Origin: Nonomuraea montanisoli
GTDB taxonomy: Bacteria > Actinomycetota > Actinomycetes > Streptosporangiales > Streptosporangiaceae
Assembly: GCF_013363975.1 (NCBI RefSeq)
Contig: NZ_JABWGN010000020.1
Span: forward strand, 115,223-179,222
DNA length: 64,000 nucleotides
Direction of reading: 5' to 3'
This document shows, one piece after another, positions 7,752 through 15,555 of the stretch. A program made the position numbers and the translations under genes. A model generated the notes under the pieces. It saw only the letters and a program-made list of their open reading frames with translations. It did not search any database and was not told the origin of the DNA. Positions within the stretch are counted from its first letter, which is position 1. Each line of letters starts with the position of its first letter.

Positions 7752-8978
7752 TCACCGCGGCAGGGTCACGGTGACCTCCAGGCCGCCGTCCGGCAGGGCG
7801 CTCAGGTGCAGCGTGCCGTGGTGGGCCTCGGCGATGGCGGCGACGATCGACAGGCCGAGGCCCAGGCCGTCGCCCATGGCCCGGCGGCCGGTCTCCAGGC
7901 GCTGGAACGGCTGCAGGAGCGTGTCCACCCGGTCCGGCGGGATCACGGGACCGCTGTTGGAGACCCGGAGCACGGCCCGGCCGGCCTCCACGCCGGTGGT
8001 CACCCTGATCCAGCCGCCCGGGACGTTGTGCCGGGCGGCGTTGCCGAGCAGATTCGCCACCAGCCGCTCGACCAGGGCCCGGTCACCGGCCGCCGGCGCG
8101 GCCCGCAGGTCCGCCTCCACACGCGGCCCGTGACCGGCGTCGCCCAGACCCGCCTCCACACGCGGCCCATGTCCGGCGTCGCGCAGGGCCGCCTCCACAC
8201 GCGGGTCAGGATCGGTGGCACGTGGTTCGGCCTCTGCGTCCGGGCGGGGATCGGCGGTGCCGCCCGGGCCGTCGAGGGCCTGCCGGGTGATCTCCGCCAG
8301 GTCCAGGGGCCTGCGCCGTTCCGGCCCCTGGCGGCTGCGGGCCAGCGTCAGCAACGCCTCGATCAGCCGTTCCTGGTGCTTTCCCGCGGCGAGCAGCCGT
8401 TCCACGACGGTACGCAGCGCCGCGGCGCCGGCGTCCGGGTCGGCGAGCGCCACCTCGGCCATGGCCCGCTGCAACGTCAGCGGCGTGCGCAGCTCGTGGG
8501 AGGCGTTGGCGACGAACGCCCGCTGCGCCGTGAACGCCGACTCCAGCCGGTCCAGCAACGCGTCGAACGTGTCGGCCAGCTCCTTGAGCTCGTCGTCGGG
8601 CCCGGTCGCGGACAGCCGCCGGTCGAGCCGGTCGGCCGTGATGTGCCGGACGGTGGCCGTCATGCGGGCCAGCGGGCGCAGCACCCGCCCCGCCACGTAC
8701 CACCCGAGCGCCGTGGACGCGAGCGCCATGACCGGCAGCGCCACGAGCGAGTTGACCAGGAGCCGGCGCAGCTCGGCGTCCCGCGGCACGTCGGCGACCA
8801 CCGCCGGCGGCACGGGGGCCGTCCCGCCCGGTGGCGCGGGGGCGGCGGGCGGGACCGGGAACGGCGAGTACTCGACCAGCACGTACAGGAGGGTGATCAG
8901 CGCCGTCCCGGCCAGCAGGAACAGCCCGGCGTACAGCAGCGTCAACCGCAGCCGGACGGACCACCGGGGCGGTCTCAC
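7752..8978 (-). CDS. Sensor histidine kinase with internal 13-residue repeats
   Basis: 408 residues from a GTG that overlaps the regulator stop (GTGA). Transmembrane spans lie at about 12-35 and 74-96 and flank a short exported Pro-rich loop. A HAMP segment follows (VLRPLARMTATV), then the phospho-acceptor His161 in 'NASHELRTPLT', the N box 'LLGNAARHN', and the G box 'GDGLGLGLS'. It would phosphorylate the regulator encoded just upstream. Oddly, the stretch between the dimerisation helices and the N box contains a threefold in-frame repeat of about 13 residues (consensus RVEAxLxDAGHGP), encoded by 39-bp DNA repeats, that is not part of the normal family fold. The stimulus is unknown; with so small an external loop it may sense the membrane itself. 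Confidence 0.92.
   Translation of the reverse strand: MRPPRWSVRLRLTLLYAGLFLLAGTALITLLYVLVEYSPFPVPPAAPAPPGGTAPVPPAVVADVPRDAELRRLLVNSLVALPVMALASTALGWYVAGRVLRPLARMTATVRHITADRLDRRLSATGPDDELKELADTFDALLDRLESAFTAQRAFVANASHELRTPLTLQRAMAEVALADPDAGAAALRTVVERLLAAGKHQERLIEALLTLARSRQGPERRRPLDLAEITRQALDGPGGTADPRPDAEAEPRATDPDPRVEAALRDAGHGPRVEAGLGDAGHGPRVEADLRAAPAAGDRALVERLVANLLGNAARHNVPGGWIRVTTGVEAGRAVLRVSNSGPVIPPDRVDTLLQPFQRLETGRRAMGDGLGLGLSIVAAIAEAHHGTLHLSALPDGGLEVTVTLPR
8112..8215. repeat. 39-bp in-frame tandem repeat inside the histidine kinase gene
   Basis: Units begin at 8112, 8151 and 8190, each starting with CGCCTCCACACGCGG; the third is partial. The 39-bp period keeps the reading frame and adds 13 residues per copy. 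Confidence 0.85.
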
Positions 8979-9640
8979 GCCCCCGCCCGGATGCGGTAGC
9001 CGGCCTGCTGCACCGTCTCGATCAGGGGCGGGTCGCCGAGCTTGCGCCGCAGCCGGCTGACCGTGACCTTGACGGTCTGCGTGAACGGGTCGGCGAACTC
9101 GTCCCACGCCCGCTCCAGGAGCTGCTCGGCCGACACGACCGCGCCCCGCGCCGACAGCAGCAGCTCCAGCACCGCGAACTCCTTGGGGCTGAGCGCCAGC
9201 CGCCGCCCGTCGCGGGTGGCGATCCGGGCTGCCGGGTCGAGACGCAGGCCCTCGTGGACGAGCACCGGCGGCAGCGCGGGCTGCGACCGCCGGGCCAGCG
9301 CCCTGATCCGGGCGACCAGCTCGGCGAACGCGAACGGCTTCGGCAGGTAGTCGTCGGCGCCGAGCGCCAGCCCGGTCACCCTGTCGTCGATCGTGCCGGC
9401 CGCGGTGAGCATGAGCACCCGCGCCGGGTGGCCCGCGCGGGCCAGGGACGCGCACACCTCGTCGCCGTGGACGCCCGGCAGGTCGCGGTCGAGGACGACG
9501 ACGTCGTAGTGGTTCGCGGCGGTGCGCTCCAGCGCCGCCGCGCCGTCGAGCGCCACGTCCACCGCCATGCCCTCCCGGCGCAGCCCGGCGGCGACCGTCC
9601 GGGCCAGTTCCTCGTGGTCTTCGACGATCAGCACCCTCAT
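8975..9640 (-). CDS. OmpR-family response regulator
   Basis: 221 residues from the ATG at 9640 (MRVLIVEDHEE). The receiver has the acidic pocket (Glu7, Asp8), the phospho-acceptor Asp51 (VVLDRDLPG), the conserved 'LTAAG' threonine region and Lys in 'YLPKPF'. The C-terminal winged helix is recognisable from 'LSPKEFAVLELLL' and 'KVTVSRLRRKLGDPPLIETV'. Its stop overlaps the start of the kinase gene, so the two are coupled. The gene is divergent from a small exported peptide gene at 9755; a perfect inverted repeat at 9665-9684 between them is the likely binding site for this or another regulator. I see no reason to give it a specific pathway name. Confidence 0.93.
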   Translation of the reverse strand: MRVLIVEDHEELARTVAAGLRREGMAVDVALDGAAALERTAANHYDVVVLDRDLPGVHGDEVCASLARAGHPARVLMLTAAGTIDDRVTGLALGADDYLPKPFAFAELVARIRALARRSQPALPPVLVHEGLRLDPAARIATRDGRRLALSPKEFAVLELLLSARGAVVSAEQLLERAWDEFADPFTQTVKVTVSRLRRKLGDPPLIETVQQAGYRIRAGA

Positions 9641-9664
9641 GGTGCAGCCAGCATGCCGCGCCAT

Positions 9665-9684
9665 CGGTTACAGCGGGGTAACCG
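9665..9684. promoter_or_regulatory. Perfect inverted repeat, candidate operator between regulator gene and peptide gene
   Basis: CGGTTAC, 6 bases, GTAACCG. It lies 25 bp upstream of the regulator start and about 70 bp upstream of the peptide start, positioned to affect both divergent transcripts. Confidence 0.5.
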
Positions 9685-9754
9685 CCGCCGTTCCGGTCCG
9701 GCAACCGGGTCCCGTCTTCACTGGGCTCCACCGGTCGAGACAGGAGGAACCATC

Positions 9755-9931
9755 ATGATCAGCAACACCACGCTCAGGGTCGGGATCGTCGCCGCCGCCG
9801 TCTCCGTCGTGGCGGCGGTGACGGCCACGGCGGCGCCGACGGGCGGGGACGGCAACGCGTTCACCGCCCACATGCGCACCCACGGGCCGCCGGACGCCCC
9901 CGCCGCTCCGCCCGCCCTCGTGCGACCCTGA
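9755..9931 (+). CDS. Small exported peptide (58 residues), unknown function
   Basis: The ATG at 9755 has a strong ribosome site (AGGAGGAAC) at the right spacing. The 58-residue product has a clear signal peptide (MISNTTLRVGIVAAAVSVVAAVTATAAP) and would leave a mature peptide of only about 30 residues, rich in Pro, Ala and His with no cysteine. It does not belong to any family I recognise. It is divergent from the OmpR-type regulator across a 114-bp gap with an inverted repeat, and 63 bp upstream of the module 3 sigma factor on the same strand. It could be a target or signal of the two-component system, or a leader gene of module 3. Being short, it could also be spurious, but the ribosome site argues against that. 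Confidence 0.6.
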   Translation: MISNTTLRVGIVAAAVSVVAAVTATAAPTGGDGNAFTAHMRTHGPPDAPAAPPALVRP

Positions 9932-9994
9932 TCCCCTTCGCCAGGAAGTCACCAGAGATGTCACACATGACCCGGTACGGACACTGACCATCAC

Positions 9995-10576
9995 GTGACA
10001 CTCCCGAACCGGAAGGACGACGACGTGGGACCACCCGAGCCCCGCCGCCGTTTCGAGCAGATCTACACGGAGCACTACGCGGCCGTCGCCGCCTACGTGC
10101 GGCGGCGCGCCGACTCGCCGGACGACATCGCGGACCTGCTGTCGGAGACCTTCACCACCGCCTGGAGGCGGCTCGGCGAGGTGCCGGCCGGCGACCGTGC
10201 CCTGTTCTGGCTGTACGGCGTGGCCCGGCGCACCCTCGCCAACCACCGCCGCGGCGAGACCCGCAGGACGGCGCTGACCCGGCGGCTGGGCGAGGAGCTG
10301 GCCACCTGGGCCGGGTCCCCGGCGGACCGGGCGCCCCGGGCGGCGCGCGCGGCTTTCCTGCGCCTGTCGGACGACGACAGGGAACTGCTGGCGCTGGCCG
10401 GCTGGGAGGGCCTGGGCAGCGCCGAGATCGCCAAGGTGCTGGGCTGCTCCCGCATCGCGGCCCGCCAGCGCCTGCACCGCGCACGCAAACGGCTCGCCGC
10501 CGAGCTGGCCGCCGCCGACGAGGACCTCACCGAATACGGCCCGCGGGCCGTCCGTCTCGCCAAGGAGAGCGCGTGA
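9995..10576 (+). CDS. ECF-like RNA polymerase sigma factor (module 3)
   Basis: 193 residues from GTG (MTLPNRKDDD...). Region 2 includes 'DDIADLLSETFTTAWRRLG' and 'LFWLYGVARRTLANHRRGE'; region 4 includes 'DDRELLALAGWEGLGSAEIA' and 'VLGCSRIAARQRLHRARKRL'. It is the close paralogue of the 5354 copy. The downstream membrane gene starts inside its stop codon (GTGA). Upstream is the 58-residue peptide gene on the same strand. No regulatory motif common to all four sigma genes could be fixed by eye. Confidence 0.9.
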   Translation: MTLPNRKDDDVGPPEPRRRFEQIYTEHYAAVAAYVRRRADSPDDIADLLSETFTTAWRRLGEVPAGDRALFWLYGVARRTLANHRRGETRRTALTRRLGEELATWAGSPADRAPRAARAAFLRLSDDDRELLALAGWEGLGSAEIAKVLGCSRIAARQRLHRARKRLAAELAAADEDLTEYGPRAVRLAKESA

Positions 10577-11451
10577 CCACCCACCTGGACGACGTCGTCG
10601 AGCGGCTGGCGCCCGCCCCCGTGCCCGCGGCGCCGCTCACTCCGCTCGCGCGGGACCTGATGAACGAGATCATGGACGCCGCCCCGGAGCCGGCCGCCCA
10701 GCCTCGGCGGAGGTGGCGCCCGCTCGTCGCGCTGCCGGTGGCCGCGGCCGTCGCGGCGGCGGCCTGGATCATCCCGTCGGCCCTGAACAGCACGCCCGCC
10801 GCCGCACTGGACATCCAGGAGGAGGGCGGCTACTACGTCATCGAGGTCAAGGACCTGTACGCCTCCCCGAAGGTGTACGAGACCCAGCTCAAGAACCTCC
10901 ACCTGAACGTGGACCTGCGCGTCGTGCCGGCCACGCCGAGCTTCGAGGGCGAGCTGAGCATGGACACGCCCGACTGGAAGCCGATGACGCCCTTCCCGTA
11001 CCCGGACAAGATCATGAGCATCGACCGGCCCGAGGGCTGCGTCGGCGTGGGCCGCACCTGCCCGATCGGCCTCAAGATCGCCAAGGACTTCACCGGCTCG
11101 GCCGGCGTGCGACTCGGCCGCGCGGCCCGCCCCGGCGAGAAGTACGAGATCATCGGCTCCCTCACCTCCGTCCGCGAGCCGATGAACTGCGCGCCCTTCT
11201 ACGGCCGGCCCGTCAGGGAGGTGCGCGCCGAGCTCAGGAAGCGGGGCGTGACCGTCGACGAGTACGCCATCCGCAAGCCAGGCCAGCGGGGCAAGGACGC
11301 GCAGGTCACGACGAGCGTGCCGGACTCCATGTACGTGCGCTGGGGCGGCCTGAGCAGCTACGGCCACGCCCTCCTGGTGGTCAGTGCGGAGCCGATGCCC
11401 GACGCCCTGGTGAAGGAGCTGCTCGTGAAGGACGGATGCCCGACGTCATGA
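10573..11451 (+). CDS. Single-pass membrane protein with PASTA-like exported end; putative anti-sigma partner (module 3)
   Basis: 292 residues from GTG overlapping the sigma stop. The cytoplasmic part has 'LDDVVERLAP' and 'ARDLMNEIMDAAPEP'; a membrane span lies at about 50-70. The exported part has 'GYYVIEVKDLYA', a Cys-x6-Cys pair (GCVGVGRTCP), 'GRAARPGEKYE', a third Cys in 'NCAPFYGRP', the PASTA-like 'GRPVREVRAELRKRGVTV', and the terminal CPTS shared with the 5929 copy. The resemblance to the 5929 protein runs along the full length, which argues for duplication of the whole two-gene module. The cytoplasmic helix before the membrane span would be the natural sigma-binding part; this is inference from position and conservation. 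Confidence 0.75.
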   Translation: MTTHLDDVVERLAPAPVPAAPLTPLARDLMNEIMDAAPEPAAQPRRRWRPLVALPVAAAVAAAAWIIPSALNSTPAAALDIQEEGGYYVIEVKDLYASPKVYETQLKNLHLNVDLRVVPATPSFEGELSMDTPDWKPMTPFPYPDKIMSIDRPEGCVGVGRTCPIGLKIAKDFTGSAGVRLGRAARPGEKYEIIGSLTSVREPMNCAPFYGRPVREVRAELRKRGVTVDEYAIRKPGQRGKDAQVTTSVPDSMYVRWGGLSSYGHALLVVSAEPMPDALVKELLVKDGCPTS

Positions 11452-11515
11452 ACCGGGCGGGGGGCTCATCGCGCTCCTGTCGCTGGGGTGCGGGGCCGTG
11501 TGGCGGCCGCCCGGG

Positions 11516-13705
11516 TCAGGCCCGGGCCCGCTCGACGGCGTCACGGAAGCGGGTGTACGCGTCGAGCTCCGCCTCCACGGGCCGGAGGACGTACTCGGCG
11601 CCCACCTCGCCGATGGCGGCGCGCATCGCCTTGGCCGTACGGCGGGCACGACGCCGGCCACCCGCCCACGCCGCCAGCCGGGACAGCAGCGCCACCAGAA
11701 TCCCGGCCAGCGCTCCCCCGGCGAGCAGGACGGTCGGCCACGGCACCACCCCGAGCGTGGGCACCGGCAGCTCCGGCAGCCGCAGGTAGTCCAGCCCGAA
11801 CAGCACACCGAGCCAGAGCGCCCCCACCAGCATCGTGGCGAACACCAGCCACTGCACCGCCCCGACGGCCTTCCACCAGCGGGGCGGCCGGGCCGCCTGG
11901 ACGGACGTCCGCCCCACGGCCCGGTCCACGGCGTCGGCCAGCTCGCCGGAGCGCGCCCGCGCCGCCCGCCGCACCGCTGCCTCCCAGGGAACGGGCAGCC
12001 CGGTCCCGGCGGCCTCGCCGACGTCGCGGACCGCGGTCTCGACCCGCGCCTTCTGCACGGCGGAGGCGGCGGGCAGGGACGTACGGCCCACGATCTCCTG
12101 ACCCTCGCCGCGCAGGGCGGGCGTTGCGGCGGCGGGCGTCCCGCCTTGCGCCACGATCGCGCCTCCAGCGCCCGTGGTACCGCCAGGAGTGCCTCCTGCA
12201 GCCGTGGTGCCGCCGCCTCTGCCGTTCCGTGTGCTCGTGCCGTTCCGTGTGCCGGTGCCCACGCCGGTGCCGAGGCGGAGGCGGCGCAGGGGGTCGGGTC
12301 TGAGGCGGCGGATCCACCGGGTGACCGGCCAGCCGGTGGCGACCACCGCCCGGTGCCGGTGCCCCTTCGCCACGGCCTCCAGCACGAGCGGCACCCCGGC
12401 CGCCTCCTCCAGCGCCACCGTCAGCCGTCGCCCCAGCCGCGCCGAGACGTCCTCGCCCGCGGGCGCCTCCGGCAGCTCGGCCGAACGCGTGATCTCCCTG
12501 CCCGCCGCCAGGACCCCGCCCCACTCACCAGGCTCCTCCGCCCGGGCCCGCCCCGCTGACGTCTCCCCTCCAGAGGGCTCACCCTCCGGTTCCTCCCCCG
12601 CCGCACGCGTCGCGCCGGACACGCCCGTCGAGGTGCTCGCCGCCCCGGCGCCCGAGAGACCCGCCGATGAAGCAGCGAAGCCCCCCTCGTCCCCGCTCGT
12701 ACGCCCCAGGCCCTCGCCGGAAGCCGGGGTGGCCGGCGCCCCGGACGCTCCATGTGCGCCAGTCGTCCCCGTGCCCCGCGCGCCCGGCGTCCCCGGTACG
12801 TCCGCGGAGGCGAGCGCCGGGGCGGCAGGGGCGTGCCGGTTCTCCCCCGCGAAGGCGGGGACCTCCGGAGGGTTGACCGAAGCCGCCGCCAGCAGGTCGG
12901 CGGCGGTGGTGACGTCGGCCGCCAGGCGGGACGCCCAGGCGCGCCGGTCGGCGACGCGCCGCGCCAGGAGCGCGCGCAGCTCCGCGAGGCCCCGACCCGT
13001 ACGGGCCGAGGTGGCGAGCACGGGCACGCCCTTCAGACCGTCCTCGTCCAGCAGGCGCCGCACGTCGCCGAGGCAGCGGTCCACGGCGTCGGGCGGCAGC
13101 CGGTCGGCCTGGTTGAGCGCCACGACCATCACGTCGCGGTGCCCCGACAGCGGGCGCAGGTAGCGCTCGTGGAGTGCCGCGTCGGCGTACTTCTGCGGGT
13201 CCACGACCCACACCAGCAGGTCGACCAGCTCGACGAGGCGGTCCACCTCCAGGCGGTGGCCGAGCTGGATGGAGTCGTGGTCGGGAAGGTCGAGGAGGAT
13301 GAGTCCGGACAGATCGGGCTCCGTCGGGGACCCCGAAGGGACGCCCGCCTGGTAGCGGGTGAAGACGTCCAGCCAGTCCAGGAGCGGGCCCGCGGCGCCC
13401 GCGGCGCCGTCCCACACCGCCGCCTGCACCGCCGACGTCGTCGGACGCGTGACGCCCACCGTCGCCACCTCGGCCCCCGCCAGGGCGTTGAACAGCGACG
13501 ACTTCCCGCTCCCCGTGGCCCCGGCCAGGGCGACGACCGTGTGCTCGGCCGACAGGCTGCGGCGCGCCCCGGCCCGCTCGGCCACGACGCGCGCTGCCCC
13601 CACCACGCCGCCCGGCAGCCGTCCCTCGGCCAGCGTGGCCGCCTCCAGCAGGGCGTCCAGCCGGGAGTCCAGCGACGGCCCCTCCTTACGGCGCAGCAGC
13701 CTCAT
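11516..13705 (-). CDS. Dynamin-like / YfjP-type membrane GTPase (second of pair)
   Basis: 729 residues from the ATG at 13705, which overlaps the stop of the upstream GTPase (ATGA). The GTPase domain has the P-loop 'GATGSGKSS' at 62-70, a G2-region threonine pair (TRPTT), G3 'LLDLPDHDS' and G4 'NQAD'. A long Gly/Ala/Thr-rich low-complexity linker follows. Near the C terminus are two membrane spans (around 'WLVFATMLVGALWLGVLFGL' and 'TVLLAGGALAGILVALLS') and a closing basic helix. Tandem GTPases with C-terminal membrane hairpins resemble the Streptomyces DynA/DynB pair that stabilises sporulation septa; the homology call is from architecture only. The gene ends 65 bp from the convergent module 3. 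Confidence 0.75.
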   Translation of the reverse strand: MRLLRRKEGPSLDSRLDALLEAATLAEGRLPGGVVGAARVVAERAGARRSLSAEHTVVALAGATGSGKSSLFNALAGAEVATVGVTRPTTSAVQAAVWDGAAGAAGPLLDWLDVFTRYQAGVPSGSPTEPDLSGLILLDLPDHDSIQLGHRLEVDRLVELVDLLVWVVDPQKYADAALHERYLRPLSGHRDVMVVALNQADRLPPDAVDRCLGDVRRLLDEDGLKGVPVLATSARTGRGLAELRALLARRVADRRAWASRLAADVTTAADLLAAASVNPPEVPAFAGENRHAPAAPALASADVPGTPGARGTGTTGAHGASGAPATPASGEGLGRTSGDEGGFAASSAGLSGAGAASTSTGVSGATRAAGEEPEGEPSGGETSAGRARAEEPGEWGGVLAAGREITRSAELPEAPAGEDVSARLGRRLTVALEEAAGVPLVLEAVAKGHRHRAVVATGWPVTRWIRRLRPDPLRRLRLGTGVGTGTRNGTSTRNGRGGGTTAAGGTPGGTTGAGGAIVAQGGTPAAATPALRGEGQEIVGRTSLPAASAVQKARVETAVRDVGEAAGTGLPVPWEAAVRRAARARSGELADAVDRAVGRTSVQAARPPRWWKAVGAVQWLVFATMLVGALWLGVLFGLDYLRLPELPVPTLGVVPWPTVLLAGGALAGILVALLSRLAAWAGGRRRARRTAKAMRAAIGEVGAEYVLRPVEAELDAYTRFRDAVERARA

Positions 13706-15546
13706 CCCCCGCCTCCCGACGAACCCGGCCGCGAAGCCCCCGGCGCATCCGGCCGCCAAGCCGCCGGTGAAGCACCCGGCGCGTCCGGCTGCCAAGTCCC
13801 CGGTGCGTCCGGCCGTGCAGCATCCGGCGCGTCCGGGAGTTCCGCGCGGTGCGCGCGCACCGCGCCCGCCGCCTCCAGCAGGGCGTCCGCCGTGCCCGGC
13901 GGCGGCTCGATCGGCTCCAGCAGCGCCGTGTACCGGGCCGCCTCCTCGTCCATCAGCCCTCGCACCCGTTCCCGCAGGTCCTCCCGCGCCCGGACCGTCA
14001 GCGTCCGCACCGCCTGGTCACCGAAGATCGCCTCCAGCAGCTTCTGCGACAGCACGCTGGTGCCGCCCGCGATGCCCACCTCGATGCCGGTCAGCCCGCC
14101 CGTCGAGGCGAACACCGCCAGCATGATCAGCAAGCCCGCCCCGTTCACCCCGAACGACGCCAGCCGCGCCGTCGTACGCCTCTCACCGCCTTCCTGTCGT
14201 ACGAGGTCCATCACGAACTCCTGCCACCCCCGCACCGCCGCCTCGGCCCGCTTGCCCAGGTCCGGCGAGGCGCGGCCGAGCCGGGCGGCCTCGACGGCGC
14301 CGATCCGCTCGATGATCCCGGGCCCGCCGGGCGCGGCGGACCAGCCGTCCAGCGCCCGCTCGGCGGCGGCGTCGGCGGCGCCCCTGATCAGCGTCTCCAC
14401 CCCGCTCTCCAGCGCGTCGCGCAGCTCGACGGCGGGCACGCGGCCGGTGAAGAACGCCACGAGCCGGTCGCGCAGCCAGCCCACCCGGCTCTCCAGCGAC
14501 CGCATGAGGTCGCCGGTGCCGATGAAGTCCTGCCAGCGGGCCAGCACCTCGCCGCGCAGCAGCGAGCCGTCGCGCATGCCCTCGTCGAAGTCGGCCATCG
14601 CGCCCGCGTACGCCCCGGACACGATGGAGCGCAGCCCGTCGAAGCCCGCCTGCTGCCGCCGCACGGCCTCGGCCAGCTCGGGCACCCGTGCCGCCAGGCT
14701 GTCGAGCGCCCCGGACAGCGTCTGCCGCACGACCCGGGCCCGTTCGGCGGCGTCGTCGGCCAGCCCGGCCAGCCAGGCGGCGATCGGCTCGACGAGCGCG
14801 GCGGGCAGCCGCGCCTTCTCCGACGGCAGCGCCGCCTCCGGCACGGTGAACAGCCGGGTGCCGTCGAGCCCGTTGGCGACGAGGAGGCGTTCGAGGTCGC
14901 GGGTGACCGGCTCGGCGGCCTCCGGGGGCACCCGGTCGAGGACGACGGCCAGCGCGGTGCTCCGCTCCCGGGCCAGGCGCAGGAAGCTCCACGGCACCTC
15001 GTCGGCGTAACGGGCGGCGGTCGTGACGAACAGCCACAGGTCGGCGGCGGCGAGGAGCTGCGCGGCCAGCTCCCGGTTGGCGGTCACCACGGAGTCGATG
15101 TCGGGCGCGTCCAGCAGGGCCAGCCCGGCCCCGAGCGCGCCGGAGGTGACGACGCGCAGCGCGCCCGCCGGGCCGCCGCTCCCGTGGCCGGGGCCGCCGG
15201 CCCGCGACAGCCCGGGCAGCACGTTCGGCCCCATGAACCAGTCGTGGTCGGCCGGGCTGGCCACGAGCGTCGGCACGAGCGTGGTGGGGCGCAGCACGCC
15301 GGGCTCGGCCACGTCGGCCCCGACCAGCGAGTTGACCAGCGTGGACTTGCCCGCCCCGGTGGAGCCGCCCACGACGGCGAGCAGCGGCGCGTCGATGGCG
15401 CGCAGGCGCGGCAGGAGGTAGTCGTCGAGCTGCCCGCTCATCTCCCTGAGCAGCCGGCGGTCCTCCTCGGCACGGCCGATGGCCAGCGGGAACAGCTCGC
15501 CGTCGAGCCGGCGCCGCAGCGCCTCCAGCGCACCAGGCAGGTCCAT
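13702..15546 (-). CDS. Dynamin-like membrane GTPase (first of pair)
   Basis: 614 residues, ATG at 15546. The P-loop 'GSTGAGKST' is at 61-69, followed by the switch 'RPTTLVPTL' and G3 'LLDAPDIDS'. The usual NKxD base-recognition motif is degenerate ('VLDRVPPEA'), a feature seen in some dynamin-like proteins. A long helical middle follows, then a membrane hairpin around 'GLLIMLAVFASTGGLTGIEV', and a Pro/Asp/Ala-rich C-terminal tail with imperfect repeats of 'PDAPGA'. It starts 9 bp after the stop of the response regulator at 15556 and overlaps the next GTPase, so it belongs to one long transcription unit. The likely role is membrane remodelling or septum support as a complex with the downstream GTPase; this is inferred from the DynA/DynB precedent. 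Confidence 0.75.
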   Translation of the reverse strand: MDLPGALEALRRRLDGELFPLAIGRAEEDRRLLREMSGQLDDYLLPRLRAIDAPLLAVVGGSTGAGKSTLVNSLVGADVAEPGVLRPTTLVPTLVASPADHDWFMGPNVLPGLSRAGGPGHGSGGPAGALRVVTSGALGAGLALLDAPDIDSVVTANRELAAQLLAAADLWLFVTTAARYADEVPWSFLRLARERSTALAVVLDRVPPEAAEPVTRDLERLLVANGLDGTRLFTVPEAALPSEKARLPAALVEPIAAWLAGLADDAAERARVVRQTLSGALDSLAARVPELAEAVRRQQAGFDGLRSIVSGAYAGAMADFDEGMRDGSLLRGEVLARWQDFIGTGDLMRSLESRVGWLRDRLVAFFTGRVPAVELRDALESGVETLIRGAADAAAERALDGWSAAPGGPGIIERIGAVEAARLGRASPDLGKRAEAAVRGWQEFVMDLVRQEGGERRTTARLASFGVNGAGLLIMLAVFASTGGLTGIEVGIAGGTSVLSQKLLEAIFGDQAVRTLTVRAREDLRERVRGLMDEEAARYTALLEPIEPPPGTADALLEAAGAVRAHRAELPDAPDAARPDAPGTWQPDAPGASPAAWRPDAPGASRPGSSGGGG

Positions 15547-15555
15547 GTCCTGAAA

